Assembly (NCBI GenBank): GCA_030141605.1
Contig: JAQGDQ010000237.1
Span: 183,501-226,196 of the forward strand
DNA: 42,696 nt
Reading direction: 5' to 3'
Source: Tubiluchus corallicola
Lineage: Eukaryota > Priapulida > Priapulimorpha > Priapulimorphida > Tubiluchidae
Part shown: positions 21,601 through 35,968 of the stretch, one piece after another
How the letters are laid out: every line of letters starts with the position of its first letter
How positions within the stretch are numbered: the first letter of the stretch is position 1
Notes under the pieces: generated by a model
Database searches by the model: none
What the model saw: only the letters and a program-made list of their open reading frames with translations
Told to the model about the DNA's origin: nothing
Made by a program: the position numbers and the translations under genes

Positions 21601-24600
21601 AGACAAGGACTGTTCGTTTAGTGCCAGGAGTTGAGTTCAAACCACCAAATAAACCAGGTTAGTGTACAGTAACATTGAAAAGCGAAAGTGGGTTTATTAT
21701 GAACTAAGTTTAATCAAAGGCTGAACATCGTGCAAAGAAATGAAATAGAATTGCCAAACAAGAAAGTAGATAATTATATGGAGCGTTAATTAAGTAGTAA
21801 TCACGTGAACACAGGCAGACATTATGTGCTGGGTTAGACAGAGAAGTGATGTGTAGGAAGGAAGAGATAGACTAACTCATTTCGCCCGCGTAAACAAGAA
21901 AGTAAATAATTATATGGAGTGTTAGTTAAGTAGTAATCACGTGACCACAGGCAGACATTGTGTGCTGAGTTAGACAGAGAAGTGATGTGTAGGAAGGAAG
22001 AGATAGACTAACTCATATCGCCCGCGTAAACAAGAAAGTAGATAATTATATGGAGCGTTAATTAAGTAGTAATCACGTGAACACAGGCAGACATTATGTG
22101 CTGGGTTAGACAGAGAAGTGATGTGTAGGAAGGAAGAGATAGACTAACTCATGTCGCCCGCGTAAACAAGAAAGTAAATAATTATATGGAGTGTTAGTTA
22201 AGTAGTAATCACGTGAACACAGGCAGACATTGTGTGCTGAGTTAGACAGAGAAGTGATGTCTATGGAAGAAGAGATAAACTAACTCATGTCGCCCGCGTA
22301 AACAAGAAAGTAAATAATTATATGGAGTGTTAGTTAAGTAATAATCACGTGAACACAGACAGACATTACGTGCTGGGTTAGACAGAGAAGTGATGTGTAG
22401 GGAGGAAGAGATAGACTAACTCATATCGCCCGCGTAAACAAGAAAGTAGATAATTATATGGAGTGCTAATTAAGTAGTAATCACGTGAACACAGACAGAC
22501 ATTGTGTGCTGGGTTAGACAGAGAAGTGATGTGTAGGGAGGAAGAGATAGACTAACTCATATCACCCACGTAAGATATACACGGCCATTGTATATGATTA
22601 AGTAACAACAGTGATGGGATGAAGCATCACGTTTTCCATGTCGTAATTCTAGCGAATTTTTAATTTATCATTGGAATTTCTGCCATGAGGAATCACTCGA
22701 GATGATGATGATGAAGATGGTCATCACCTGAGAGTTATTGCATGTGATTGTTTTTTATTCCCTACTCTCTGCACTAGACCAACAAGCCCCGCAGGCTGGG
22801 ATGGACGTCTATTTTTATACAACTACTGGAATGTACTCAAAAATATTTAATTATTTTTTAAACTGTTACGCTATCATAGTTTGAATAGTTGATTTGTTGT
22901 TGCAGTTCTGTCAGGATCCGGTCGAAAGATTGTTATAGAAACCAGTTTGAAAGTTTTAGTTGTGAGCTTTACCTTTAATTGCCACCTAAGTACTACATAA
23001 TCTTTATATTTTGTCTTATTTGCAGCTATGTATGAAATTATGAATTTTGGTTGGAGGAATCAGGACCCTGCAGTCATGATCCCAGCTGTGCAGGTCTGTT
23101 TTTTCATTGTCACGTCTTTTTAACATTATTTTTTGCTCAGTAAATTTTCTGCTTAGTTCCCAGGTATCAAGTATAGTCATGTGCCAGGACTGAATGCTTT
23201 ACTGGATACAATACACACTGCTATATAGACAGACGAACCCACCTACAAACCTGCCTGTCGTCTGCCGCCCATCCATGCGTTTATGCGAGCTCACAATGCT
23301 TAACTTTAGGAAAGCAAGCTGCGGCTACTTTAGATGTAGTCATGGATCACTTTAAATCATTTTTCACTGCATTAATATAATCACTATAAACTGGCTTTGA
23401 CCAGACAACTTCTAATCCACGTATGTTGCATTTCACAACCACCTCCCCATTCAATGTGTGTTAAAGCATAAAAATTTAATAATTATGTAACGTTCATTTG
23501 AATATTAAAATGAAAAGGGTTCCCAGATTTCTTAGTTCTTGAGTGGATGTAAAAAAGCGAAGAATGAGACGGACGGTACCCAGTTTGAAAAGTTCAATCT
23601 AATTAGAGGCTTATGCTAGACACCAGACATTATGACTGCGCACAGGAGGCGACAAGGAAAAATTCAAATTATATTTGTTATAATAACATGTAACAAAAAT
23701 AAAGTTGTGGTTGCGGTTTTTTCATAGAAAGGAACTGAAATGTACGGTGCAAAGATGAAGGAATTCGATGCTGGTGTCGTCGGTGCATTTTTCAGTGAAT
23801 TTGGTTCACAAGGAGAACGTGAGTAGAAAAACCGTAGTTCATTAAGGTTCAGTTTAATCTGTGGTCAGCACATTGATTGTTTATCACGAAAGTGTTGTGC
23901 ATCAAACACTTTAACCATTTCTATCATCTTTACCGAATTAAGGAAACTTTTCAGCAAGGAAAATAAAATAATGAGTGTAACAACCGTGAGTTTAGCGTGC
24001 AACCTTGAAGGTGGCGCCAGGATGCAAGTTTTCTAAATTTCAACTTGTGCGTGCGCACTGGCATTGTTTGCAGGGCTTGGTGATTCACTCTGTGCTGAGA
24101 TTTGAGAGGAATTACATGTATTCTTGGCAGGACAAGGTCGGCGAGACGGACAATGTTATTAAGTTTTAATTACTTACTGTGAAATTGAAATTTGAGTGCC
24201 ATAATAAACGTTTTGTTCGTAATACGTTCTACGTTTGTATCCTAGACCATCAGTGAACGTAACTCCGAATAAACGTCATGAGTCAACGGACTGCAAAGCT
24301 GTCACAATGAGTTTAGTTTGAAAATTATGAATCGTATTAATGAATATAAGCATCTGTTTCAGTGATGATACTAGCCCACTGGCCCGACTTCGACACTCGA
24401 ATGAAGTCTGCAGAAGCTGAGCTGGCTGACAAGGACTTGATGAAGTTATACAGTAAGCAAAAATTCTCTTATTGTATCTCATTTCTAATCTTACTCTTGC
24501 ACACGTAACGTAATGTGCGTTGAGTAATGGATGGGCAAACAAGAAAATAATAACATGGACTGTAAGTTTAGAGAAAGAGAGAAAAAGATACGTTATAACA

Positions 24601-25225
24601 TGATTTCTGAGGATAATCTACATGGGACAGTTACAACGTGCCAAAATAAGTTCCCGTTTTGCACATAAATAGACTTTTGAGAAGTTAGTCCAATGCAAAT
24701 GTAACGGAGACTTTTCATCACATAAACATAAAAGATTTAAGCTGATAAAATGAAAAATATGCATCGAAACTCATTTATTTGTGATATTCTTGGCAACATT
24801 TTAATGGGAGAGGTGCATCTAGCACCAATGAGCCATAATTTGCCAAACAAAATGAAGCAATGTACTGTAATATTAATCACTTTGCTTATCTAAGTTACCT
24901 TATTACGAGTAAGCTGTGTATTGTTGGAGTGTACTTGAACGAACCCTGATAGATATCTTGTAGACGTTTGACCCTCCCACAACCATTACCATGTATAACA
25001 AATGAAATTTCCAAAGAGAAGTATCGAACTTAGGTATTGTAAGCACTTGATTATATCCCCACCTCAAAAACTCATCAACTGACGACGATGATAACCCAAG
25101 GACAAATTTTTAAAATACTGTGTTTTGATTTTCCAGACGAACAGTTTCTGCCAAACATTAGAGGAACTGCAAATTTTGGCTTGAGACCAATAAAGAACAT
25201 TGAACTGGAAACTATACTTAAGTAA
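18609..25225 (+). CDS. NIPSNAP-like protein, copy 2 (seven exons, 255 aa)
   Basis: Coding exons: 18609-18650, 20414-20645, 21502-21657, 23026-23093, 23728-23818, 24363-24452 and 25137-25225 (TAA); total 768 nt. Every junction is GT-AG and every intron sits at the same codon and phase as in copy 1. Exons 1, 3, 4, 5 and 6 have exactly the same lengths; exon 2 is one codon longer and exon 7 two codons shorter. The protein starts MSLRNLIKTIPASR, again a basic presequence-like N-terminus. Conserved blocks include RVFEITNVSPKM, PGKAVAAWMMDQGGKFEYV, MIHNQKTRTVRL, GVVGAFFSEFGSQGEL and LPNIRGTANFGLRPIK. Hand alignment gives roughly 65% identity to copy 1. It is a clear tandem paralogue. The NIPSNAP name is by pattern, as for copy 1; a mitochondrial location is inferred. 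Confidence 0.8.
18989..19086. repeat. Perfect palindrome, 48-bp arms, 2-nt spacer
   Basis: Left arm 18989-19036 (ATAAATACTCAACTTTTGTG to GGGGCAAATACA) is matched without mismatch by right arm 19039-19086; only GA separates them. A further ATTCAACTTTTGTGTATATA just upstream (18966) resembles the arm start. It lies in intron 1 of NIPSNAP-like copy 2, and any transcript would fold into a near loop-less hairpin. No gene is encoded. Confidence 0.92.
19062..19296. repeat. Second, imperfect foldback sharing an arm with the palindrome
   Basis: The left portion 19066-19145 (CACAAAAGTTGAGTATTTA, AACGTTGTCGTG, GAAATTAACGTG, TTCGTGCATTTACTCGTACA) pairs with 19198-19290 (TGTATGAGTAAATGCACGAA, GTTAATTTC, CACAACAACGTT, GAATACTTAACTTTTACGG). 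Pairing is about 80-85% with small bulges. The right arm of the perfect palindrome is thus also the left arm of this larger foldback. It looks like a foldback/MITE family with nested self-copies. Confidence 0.7.
19399..19424. repeat. (GATTA)n microsatellite tail of the LINE
   Basis: Five tandem copies of GATTA follow AACTTTTTAA. Because the LINE lies on the minus strand, this is its 3' terminal TAATC repeat, the microsatellite type of tail used by several LINE clades in place of poly(A). Confidence 0.85.
19399..20388 (-). mobile_element. 5'-truncated non-LTR retrotransposon (CR1/Jockey-like LINE), broken
   Basis: On the minus strand, from about 20388, it reads MNDLPEN, a stop, then SLLYADDVKLFVT (about 20352-20310), the catalytic YADD box of a LINE reverse transcriptase. 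The frame then shifts to 20264-19941, with DLSVTVCSNLKFS and LTSYESFVRPLVEYCTSVWN, the thumb-region pattern of CR1/Jockey-like enzymes. A further shifted frame, 19851-19558, has LKLQAVETRRFIFNMKMLYK and ends in a stop. The 3' end is a (TAATC)n tail (the (GATTA)n run at 19399-19424 on +). Stops and frameshifts make it dead. The 5' end stops about 25 bp before the acceptor of exon 2. Confidence 0.82.
20646..21208. other. Left part of intron 2 of NIPSNAP-like copy 2
   Basis: About 560 bp, AT-rich. I see no repeat element or coding segment. Confidence 0.5.
21209..21405. repeat. 66-bp tandem repeat, three copies
   Basis: GTATAAAGTCTGTCGTGGTG begins at 21209, 21275 and 21341, an exact 66-bp period. 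Copies differ at only a few bases, so the expansion is recent. It lies in intron 2 of NIPSNAP-like copy 2. Confidence 0.95.
21755..22570. repeat. 136-bp tandem repeat, six copies, with alternating subtypes
   Basis: CGCCCGCGTAAACAAG recurs at 21883, 22019, 22155, 22291 and 22427 and as CACCCACG at 22563: an exact 136-bp period, about 6.0 copies. Copies 1 and 3 carry GAGCGTTAATT with ATTATGTGCTGGG; copies 2 and 4 carry GAGTGTTAGTT with ATTGTGTGCTGAG. This indicates duplication of a 272-bp dimer. Each unit has an ATCACGTGA palindrome (E-box CACGTG). It lies in intron 3 of NIPSNAP-like copy 2. Confidence 0.96.
22571..23025. other. Right part of intron 3 of NIPSNAP-like copy 2
   Basis: About 455 bp. 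A GATGATGATGATGAAGATGG run near 22700 and a GCCCCGCAGGCTGGGATGGA stretch near 22788 may belong to an old dispersed repeat that I cannot name. No coding segment is seen. Confidence 0.4.
23094..23727. other. Intron 4 of NIPSNAP-like copy 2
   Basis: About 630 bp, no supported gene or element. A short inverted pair, CAGACGA near 23230 and TCGTCTG near 23258, is the only structure seen. Confidence 0.5.
23819..25136. other. Introns 5 and 6 of NIPSNAP-like copy 2 (apart from exon 6)
   Basis: Intron 5 (23819-24362) and intron 6 (24453-25136) hold no element that I can recognise. Short minus-strand frames across exons 6 and 7 are shadows of the coding strand. Confidence 0.5.
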
Positions 25226-26224
25226 ACAATCAAGCATAAACAAGTAAACAACAATACGAGAATCAACAAGCAAAAGATTACGGAATAACCTTGCCAACAT
25301 CAGAGAGAGAGGGAGTGAGAGAGTGAGAGAAAGGGAGAGAGTGAGAGAGAGCAGACCTTTTCATAAAATCATGTTGAAGAAAATCTTAAATTATTGGTTC
25401 TTTGAAAATCTTGATCGGATTTTGGCATTCAGTTACTGTAATATCAGTTGACATAGTATGTAGTTATAAGCTGTTAATAAATATTACTAGATGTACATTG
25501 CCTTCATGTATGTTTTTAATTGTAAGTAATGTTTACAGTTTAAGAGTGTTTCTCAATAAGCCTTTTCACAGTTCCAGTGATTGATGATGATCGTGAAAAG
25601 GTCAAAAGTTAAGGGTACCATGCAACGCATTTTTGTACACTTGACAATGTTTTGCAGTCCAAGCTATTGTAATAGTAACAGTTGTAACGGCTAGCTAGAA
25701 CCTTACCTAGTTCATTTTTATTTGTTGCCAAGCAAGATCCTGCTAGTAAATCACTCTACGCACAGACTAATGCATAATTAAGACATGAACTGATGCGGCA
25801 GACTGGTTTGCTTTACCCATGCCACGTGATTGTAATTAAGACACGTGTTGTCGTGGCACACTTAACTTTTGACCTGCAGCAACTGCGCATGCTCACAACG
25901 AAACTGTTAAGAAGCTTATTCATGTTAAACATTCGAACACAAAGGTGACCAAAAAACTTAACCAAGTACTCACCAGATGGCTGATGAGTCACTAGCACAG
26001 TTAGATGGAGAGTGGAGCTTAACATTATTCTAAATTAATGTACTGTGATGTTTTTTGTTAGTTAATCTGATCCCTAATTATTACAACCTTAATGTAATAT
26101 TGTAATTATTAATGAGATTACTAAGGTTATTTGGTAATAATAATATTACAAATCCACAATTAAATTTTTACCAGATGTCCTGTAAAACCTGGGATATAGG
26201 CTTGATTTGAACCAGGGCATTTTG
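25226..26224. other. Convergent 3' intergenic region
   Basis: Contains the 3' UTR of NIPSNAP-like copy 2, including a GA-rich microsatellite at 25302-25354. An AATAAA near 25475 is a plausible polyadenylation signal. The short last exon expected for the minus-strand CRYM gene was looked for here by eye and not found. Confidence 0.5.
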
Positions 26225-26520
26225 CATAGATGCCTTATACTACTAGTTTCTTATCTTGGACATGTGCACATGGCTGCATGCGTACAACAACCAAACAACG
26301 TGTCACTGGAACTGTGAAGCGCACAGTTCCACAAAAGGATTTCTGTAACTTTTTGAAGAACTAGAAAAGGACTACTGACATTAAACTCAAGGACTACATA
26401 ATGTACAAGTAAAAAGAAAAAAAGAAAGAAAAAGACTTATTATACTGAATGTTATCGATAACATCAAGTGAAAATAGGGGATGCTGTAGTTCTGCAGTGC
26501 CTAAACACGACTCACTACTG
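26225..26520 (-). mobile_element. hAT-like MITE fragment beside the 3' end of CRYM
   Basis: On the minus strand it starts CAGTAGTGAGTCGTGTTTAG at 26520 and follows the element at 32234-32756 block by block: GTACTGCTGCACCC-like, TTTTCACT, TTATCGATAA, TATAATAA, GGAACTG, GCATGCAGCCATG and AGATAAGA. The far end is not recognisable past about 26225. It lies 28 bp past the last recognised CRYM splice donor. Confidence 0.72.
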
Positions 26521-26548
26521 ATACCCATCTTCCTTCTTCCAAACCTAC

Positions 26549-31011
<4,463 letters not shown>

Positions 31012-31587
31012 ATTCTAAGGAATATTAAAGATTAGTAAGTTTTTTGCTGTTCTGCATGAGATCAAATGAATGAACACTTAAACACACGTGAGTAAACGTA
31101 CAGTAGTGTATAATCACAGTTGACTGGTCAACAAATAAACACTGACTTTGTGGAGTCCAACTAGTCTGAGGGGCGTTCTAATCATAGGCACGGATATGTA
31201 ACAATAAATGCAAACAAATATTGTCTAATTTCTTTTATATGTCAAATTCTTACTACTGTGTGGTGTCATTGTGCTAATGTTTAACAATAAACTAGTAAAA
31301 AAAACAGTGAACGTCTGGCACTTTTGCACGCATTTTCATCCTTTCCCCTATATGAATGAATTAGTTTCATCCGCTCAAGTTCTCGCAACATCTCATACTA
31401 CACGAGAGTTTTTATGTGAAGTCTGCGGTGAATGTCAATGACTGAACGCTTTGAATGGAAAGGTAGCATCGGAGTGGTGGCATGGATTTATAAAGTGCTT
31501 TGTGAACATATAGAATAATTATTTGGTGCCAGTGTGAAGCAGAATTTGGTATCTAAACATTTAAATTTGGTGTGTTTACTTTTCAAA
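31012..31587. promoter_or_regulatory. Shared upstream region of divergent CRYM and TTYH genes
   Basis: The start codons of CRYM (31011, minus) and the tweety-like gene (31588, plus) are 576 bp apart and point away from each other, so both promoters should lie here. CACACGTGAG near 31083 contains an E-box. No TATA box is placed convincingly for either gene. Confidence 0.5.
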
Positions 31588-31740
31588 ATGTCTACTGAGG
31601 ATATTGCCGTTACTGATATTGAGTCAATGACTTATGAAAAGTCTTGGTTAGTCGATTTATTCCACCAGTTTCCACACATCGACTTGTCATTTCAATTTAC
31701 CAATGCGACTTTCGATTTGAGTGATCCATCGTATACACAG
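31588..31740 (+). CDS. TTYH: First coding exon of a tweety-family (TTYH) gene
   Basis: Exon of 51 codons from ATG (context CAAAATGTC) to CAG|GTACAT, phase 0. The encoded MSTEDIAVTDIESMTYEKSW is followed by LVDLFHQFPHIDLSFQF and NATFDLSDPSYTQ. Tweety proteins begin with a short leader, then W-V-x-LLHxxPHxDxxxxxxxxxFxPxDxxY, just before the first transmembrane segment, and this exon ends where that segment should start. Tweety homologues are multi-pass membrane proteins described as volume-regulated or Ca-linked anion channels, or lipid-associated membrane proteins. No earlier ATG exists in this frame. The next exon, which should encode a hydrophobic helix, was not found before the window end, so it is presumably beyond 42696. 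The call comes from one exon. Confidence 0.58.
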
Positions 31741-34641
31741 GTACATGTGAGCCTATGCTAATTGATACATGAACTGTAATTATTGTATAGACCTAATAAG
31801 TAATAACTAATATATATTTGGTAAATTAAACGTAGTACACTGTACTAGTAATTTGCTCACTGGGTGAGTATTTAACCAAGACATGTCCCATCGTTTAATA
31901 TCGATTATTAGGCAGCTAGGTCTAGTATAATGATTTAACTTATTACTGACGCCGATGTCAGTTCTAAATCTCAGGTGTACTAAATAACAAGTTATTTAGG
32001 TTTATATAATAATAGTATATTCAAACTATGCCAGATATAAAATAATAATATTAAAAAATATGAAAAAGTCTAAAGTATTTAGTAATATTTTTTCCTAATA
32101 CTATATCATAATTAAAATGAGTATAAACAGCACAGTGCGTCTTGTTATAAGTGGTAATATATCAGTTACAAAACTTAGTAAGTATGTTTCGGATGTTTTT
32201 CATTGTAAACTTGCAGGATACAGTATAATGTAATAGGTGGCGGCTCGTATATAGGTACTGTGGTACTGCTGCACCCACTGTTTTCACTCATTATTATCGA
32301 TAATATTCAATATAATAATATTTTTTCTTTAGTTCTTTCTTTATACTTGTGCGGAACTGGAGCACGTGAAGGAAGTACAATTTGCTCCACAGCCCAAGCA
32401 GTGCGGTGTTTGGCTGCTATGCGCATGCGGCCATGCGCATATGTCTGAGATAAGATGCTGTACTTTAGGTAGAAAGAGTACTGTCGCACACTGCAGCACG
32501 TGTTGTCAGTTGTCATGTGTTTAAAAGCCGTGTATCGGCATATTCTTGAACTGCGACAATTTAGGCTATTTGTAAAAAACAATATTTTTTGTTTGGGAGT
32601 TTATCAAGGTTATGTTTAAATTAGTTTGTTTATTTACAATTACAATTACAACATTATAATTACATATGTTTGTTTCGTTTTACACAGCATTAAAACAATG
32701 GCTAAAAATTTTTAATTTTGCAGCACCCCCACTAATTTCAGCTACGAGCCGCCACTTAATGTAATGTATCGAAAGCAGGTTAACTATGGTCACTTAGTCA
32801 GTGATGTTAGTTGCTTTAGTACTCCTTGTGCACAATGTTTGTCAGTTATTAGTTTGCGGATTTTGCTTTTAGTTAAATTATCTTTCATAGAAATTTGTCA
32901 GCTTGTGTTTATAGTCGCATGAGAACGTGGTAAATAAGAAAATGCAATGTTGCAGGAAGCACAAAATTTAAAGTAGCTTAAACTTAAATTAAATTTAAAT
33001 TCCTGATTTTTCAACTATATTACTTCTAACAGTAAACAATAACAATAAGTAACAACCAGCTTACATCATGGTTTTCATCAAAAGAATAAAGCAGTGATAG
33101 AGATTTGTTGTCATGAAAAAAGGCACTTAATCCTCTGGACTGTTGTGTCCAGCATTAAGAGAAAGCGTATACTGGCTGCAGAAAGCCATTTGATGCAGAT
33201 ATATAAATGCAAAACTATTGAGTGTTGGAATGAAGTATCCCTTAAAGAAATGAAAAACCGTATTACCTGTTGAAAGAAATGGCATTGTTTAGCTTGAATT
33301 GAAAATTGTAGACACGTAGAGCACTTACTGTAAATTCTAACATTAGTCGCAAACGAAATTTTTTCCGACATTTATTTCATTGACTCATTCATTCAAAACT
33401 TCTGTATTTTCGGAAATGGAAAAATCTAAGCAAATGACCTAAAATTTTTGATGTTCATTAATAAGCGTAAATAACATCAGTGTGGCAGTCTTCAAAAGAT
33501 TCCATTATTTTCTTCTTATGATATCATAATTAAAACTTTGGTGCAAAACATCAAAACATTTTTGTTCCACCTGAAAGGACGTCTCGTCATTGGTTCCTAA
33601 ACGTAGATAGTTTGGCCGTGGCATCTTTTTTTGCTGCTTTCATATTTTTACTGGACCATTCCCAGATGCAGTATGGTTGCTTATGAACACAAGTTTTTTC
33701 CCTCGAATCTATTAATTCTAAATTTATACCAGTTCCCCTGTTTTCAGTTCATTAGCTTACTGTCTTTGAACAAGAAGAACGTTAACAACGTTGATGTCGT
33801 TCATTACTACAGTATATCATTGCCACTGGCTTTTGGTTAGGTAGATTTGAATGAAAAAGACTAGTCATTCATGATCTACCTTGTAATGCGTATAAATACC
33901 ACGGTAGCCATTATCCAGTGTTGTTTTTCACCGGTCTGTTGCTCTCGTGTTTTTATTTAATCTGTCTAATGGCTTTTTATGGCCTGCCTGACATTTTCCG
34001 CGAATAACAATGTTGCTAGCGTGCGCACAATATAACAGCATTCTAATTACAGCTCTAGAGGTCATCTGCGTTGTTATATCTCAGATTGTTTTACCGACAA
34101 TTACTGTATAAAAAAACTTCGGATATTATATTTTTATACGTGGTACCCAGTTTTTCTAAGAACTCAAGTAATATGATGCTTTTTTTGCGGAGAAAACGGG
34201 TTAATCAGTTATTGAAGTGGTACGCTTTTTAATTCTAATGAAAATGATAGAATGGAATAAAATAGTAAGGGCACAAGCATGCTTTATAAGCAAGATCTGT
34301 TAACATATGGTGTTCACACACATGTTTACTGCTACCAGATTTGAAGATAACCACAAGTTTATTAAATGGTAATAAATAACAATAAATTAGCCACTTTATA
34401 AAAATTGCAACATGCCGTGTTGTTATTATTTTGAGAAATTAACAGAGTAATTTAGCTGTGAATTCTAACCTATTTAACTGTTATTTGGCTCATACAAGAT
34501 GTCTGGCACTCAAAGGCTTGGTTATACGGTACTCAAGGATTATGCTCTGCGCATGCTAAAAAGCTGTTTATGGCTAACCCCCGAATTTGTACCATGTGTA
34601 CACGTTCCTCAATGGAAGTTGCTACTCTGCTGCAATGCAGG
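31741..34641. other. Left part of putative TTYH intron 1
   Basis: Contains the hAT-like MITE at 32234-32756. The segment 33747-33836 has an acceptor-like CCCCTGTTTTCAG before it and an open 30-codon frame before GGTTAG|GTAGAT, but its residues are not the hydrophobic helix expected for tweety exon 2, so I do not call it. Nothing else is recognised. Confidence 0.45.
32234..32756 (+). mobile_element. hAT-like MITE (523 bp) with 8-9-bp target duplication
   Basis: The left end TAGGTGGCGGCTCGTA and the right end TACGAGCCGCCACT are inverted. The flanks repeat TAATGTAA(T) at 32226-32234 and 32757-32765. GTGGCGGCTC-type termini with 8-bp duplications are typical of hAT elements. It contains no transposase. 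It is a sister of the fragment at 26225-26520. Confidence 0.82.
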
Positions 34642-35087
34642 TGTCACGGATTCCCGTGATTGAATTCTACTCTACAGCATTGTAAACTAGTTTATTCCGG
34701 TTCTATAACCTTTGCAAATTTATCTAGAGTGATTCAATTAGGTTAACCTTGAGTTATTCATACGGGCTTCATTCCGAAGCTATAAATTCCTTCGTCACCA
34801 TTGTACAGGTGAGCATTTGACGGTTGCTTTTCCTACAAGCAGACGTCAAATGGTCCGCCTAATTCGTTAGGTGAATTTTTTTCCCCCTTTCTTTAATAGT
34901 TTTTTTTTGGTTATGTGCTGATATGTATCTATAAATAGGTTTACTGCTGTTATAAGAAGTAACTATGTAATTGCGACAAATCTTGTGAATTGAATAAACT
35001 TTATTTGGGTGGCCACTCCTTTTAAACCAATGGTTATGAAGTTTTTGTTAAGAGTTAAAATTTAGTCTAAATTATGTTTCAGTAACA
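34642..35087 (+). repeat. 5' LTR of the BEL/Pao element (right edge estimated)
   Basis: Starts TGTCACGGATTCCCGTG; the right edge is an estimate at GTAACA (35082-35087), chosen for its terminal CA inverted to the TG start and its position about 90 bp after AATAAA (34993-34998). GCTATAAATT near 34780 is a TATA-like promoter. No convincing tRNA primer-binding site follows directly, so the edge could be elsewhere between 35000 and 35100. Confidence 0.6.
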
Positions 35088-35968
35088 GCAAACCATTCTA
35101 ATTATCAACTCGTAGACTTAAGCGTTATGCACCTTTCTCTATAAAAAATATACTAGACTATATACACTTCCACGTAATTGTTTAACTAAGAACCAGGCCG
35201 ACGTCTCTCCCACAAAACTTATGAAAAAATGAGCATTTTTCACATGGTGCCTCACACCGGTTTTGCTTAAATTAAATCCGTAAATATTTGAAGTGTGAGC
35301 ACTTGCTAGGCTGCTTAAATTTTGCAAATTTTGCTGCTGTCCAAAAAGTTCTTTGCCCTCGGGAGGGTGCTTCATATTTTTATAGTCAGTTTTATAAATT
35401 ATATGCGCTCGAGTCATTTAGTTTAGCGCTACTGATACAAATAAGCTGACGTTGATAAGACCTGTAGAGAAGCACAAGGCTTACTATAATAGTAAGATAT
35501 AACGCTATAACTTGAATCATACGTTTGTTGTATTCTTAATGGTAGCCTTTGGTATTGATTTTATGCTTCTCGTAAGGCACGTAATTTGTGACAGCAAAAC
35601 TAAATATTGTAATTTCTACCTTTTATTTTCAGCCTAGCATAGTATATAGTCTGATAATATATTTTATTTTACAGCTTACTTCGCTGACAAATTTTTTCTA
35701 CAGGTTTACGAGCTTAACTAGGACGTTTTGCTGTACAGCTTAAATCTGGGTCATTTTTGTTTATAGCTGTAGCATAGCGTATCGGCTCCAAGGTCAAGGG
35801 CTGGAAAAGGTCGCAGCGTTTATACAGCACATAACTAACTAGTACTAGAAATATTCATTCTTATTTGATTGCGTATAGTTTGTTTACCTTTTAAGGTTTG
35901 ATAAAATTGATTGATTGTTAAACGTGATTGTTCATCTTGTGTCCTAATCCTATTACTTTACAGCATAC
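35088..35968 (+). other. Long untranslated leader of the BEL element
   Basis: About 880 bp between the LTR and the gag start. It ends in a strong acceptor-like sequence, CCTAATCCTATTACTTTACAG (35943-35963), five bases before the ATG. Good donor-like sites exist in the LTR: CAG|GTGAGC at 34808/34809 and TTAG|GTGAAT at 34870/34871. Most of the leader may therefore be a removable intron. No coding frame is supported here. Confidence 0.5.

Noticed and set aside
33631-33840. Possible second TTYH exon with acceptor- and donor-like edges
   Set aside because: The residues are polar (LNKKNVNNVDVVHYYS) where a transmembrane helix is required after the first tweety exon.
34488-34680. Open frame starting MSGTQRLGYTVLKD just before the BEL element
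   Set aside because: It runs into the LTR and stops there; no homology or splice support is seen.
35000-35110. A definite primer-binding site for the BEL element
   Set aside because: TGGCCACTCC at about 35011 begins with TGG but is not preceded by a plausible LTR end, and the sequence after GTAACA does not start with TGG.
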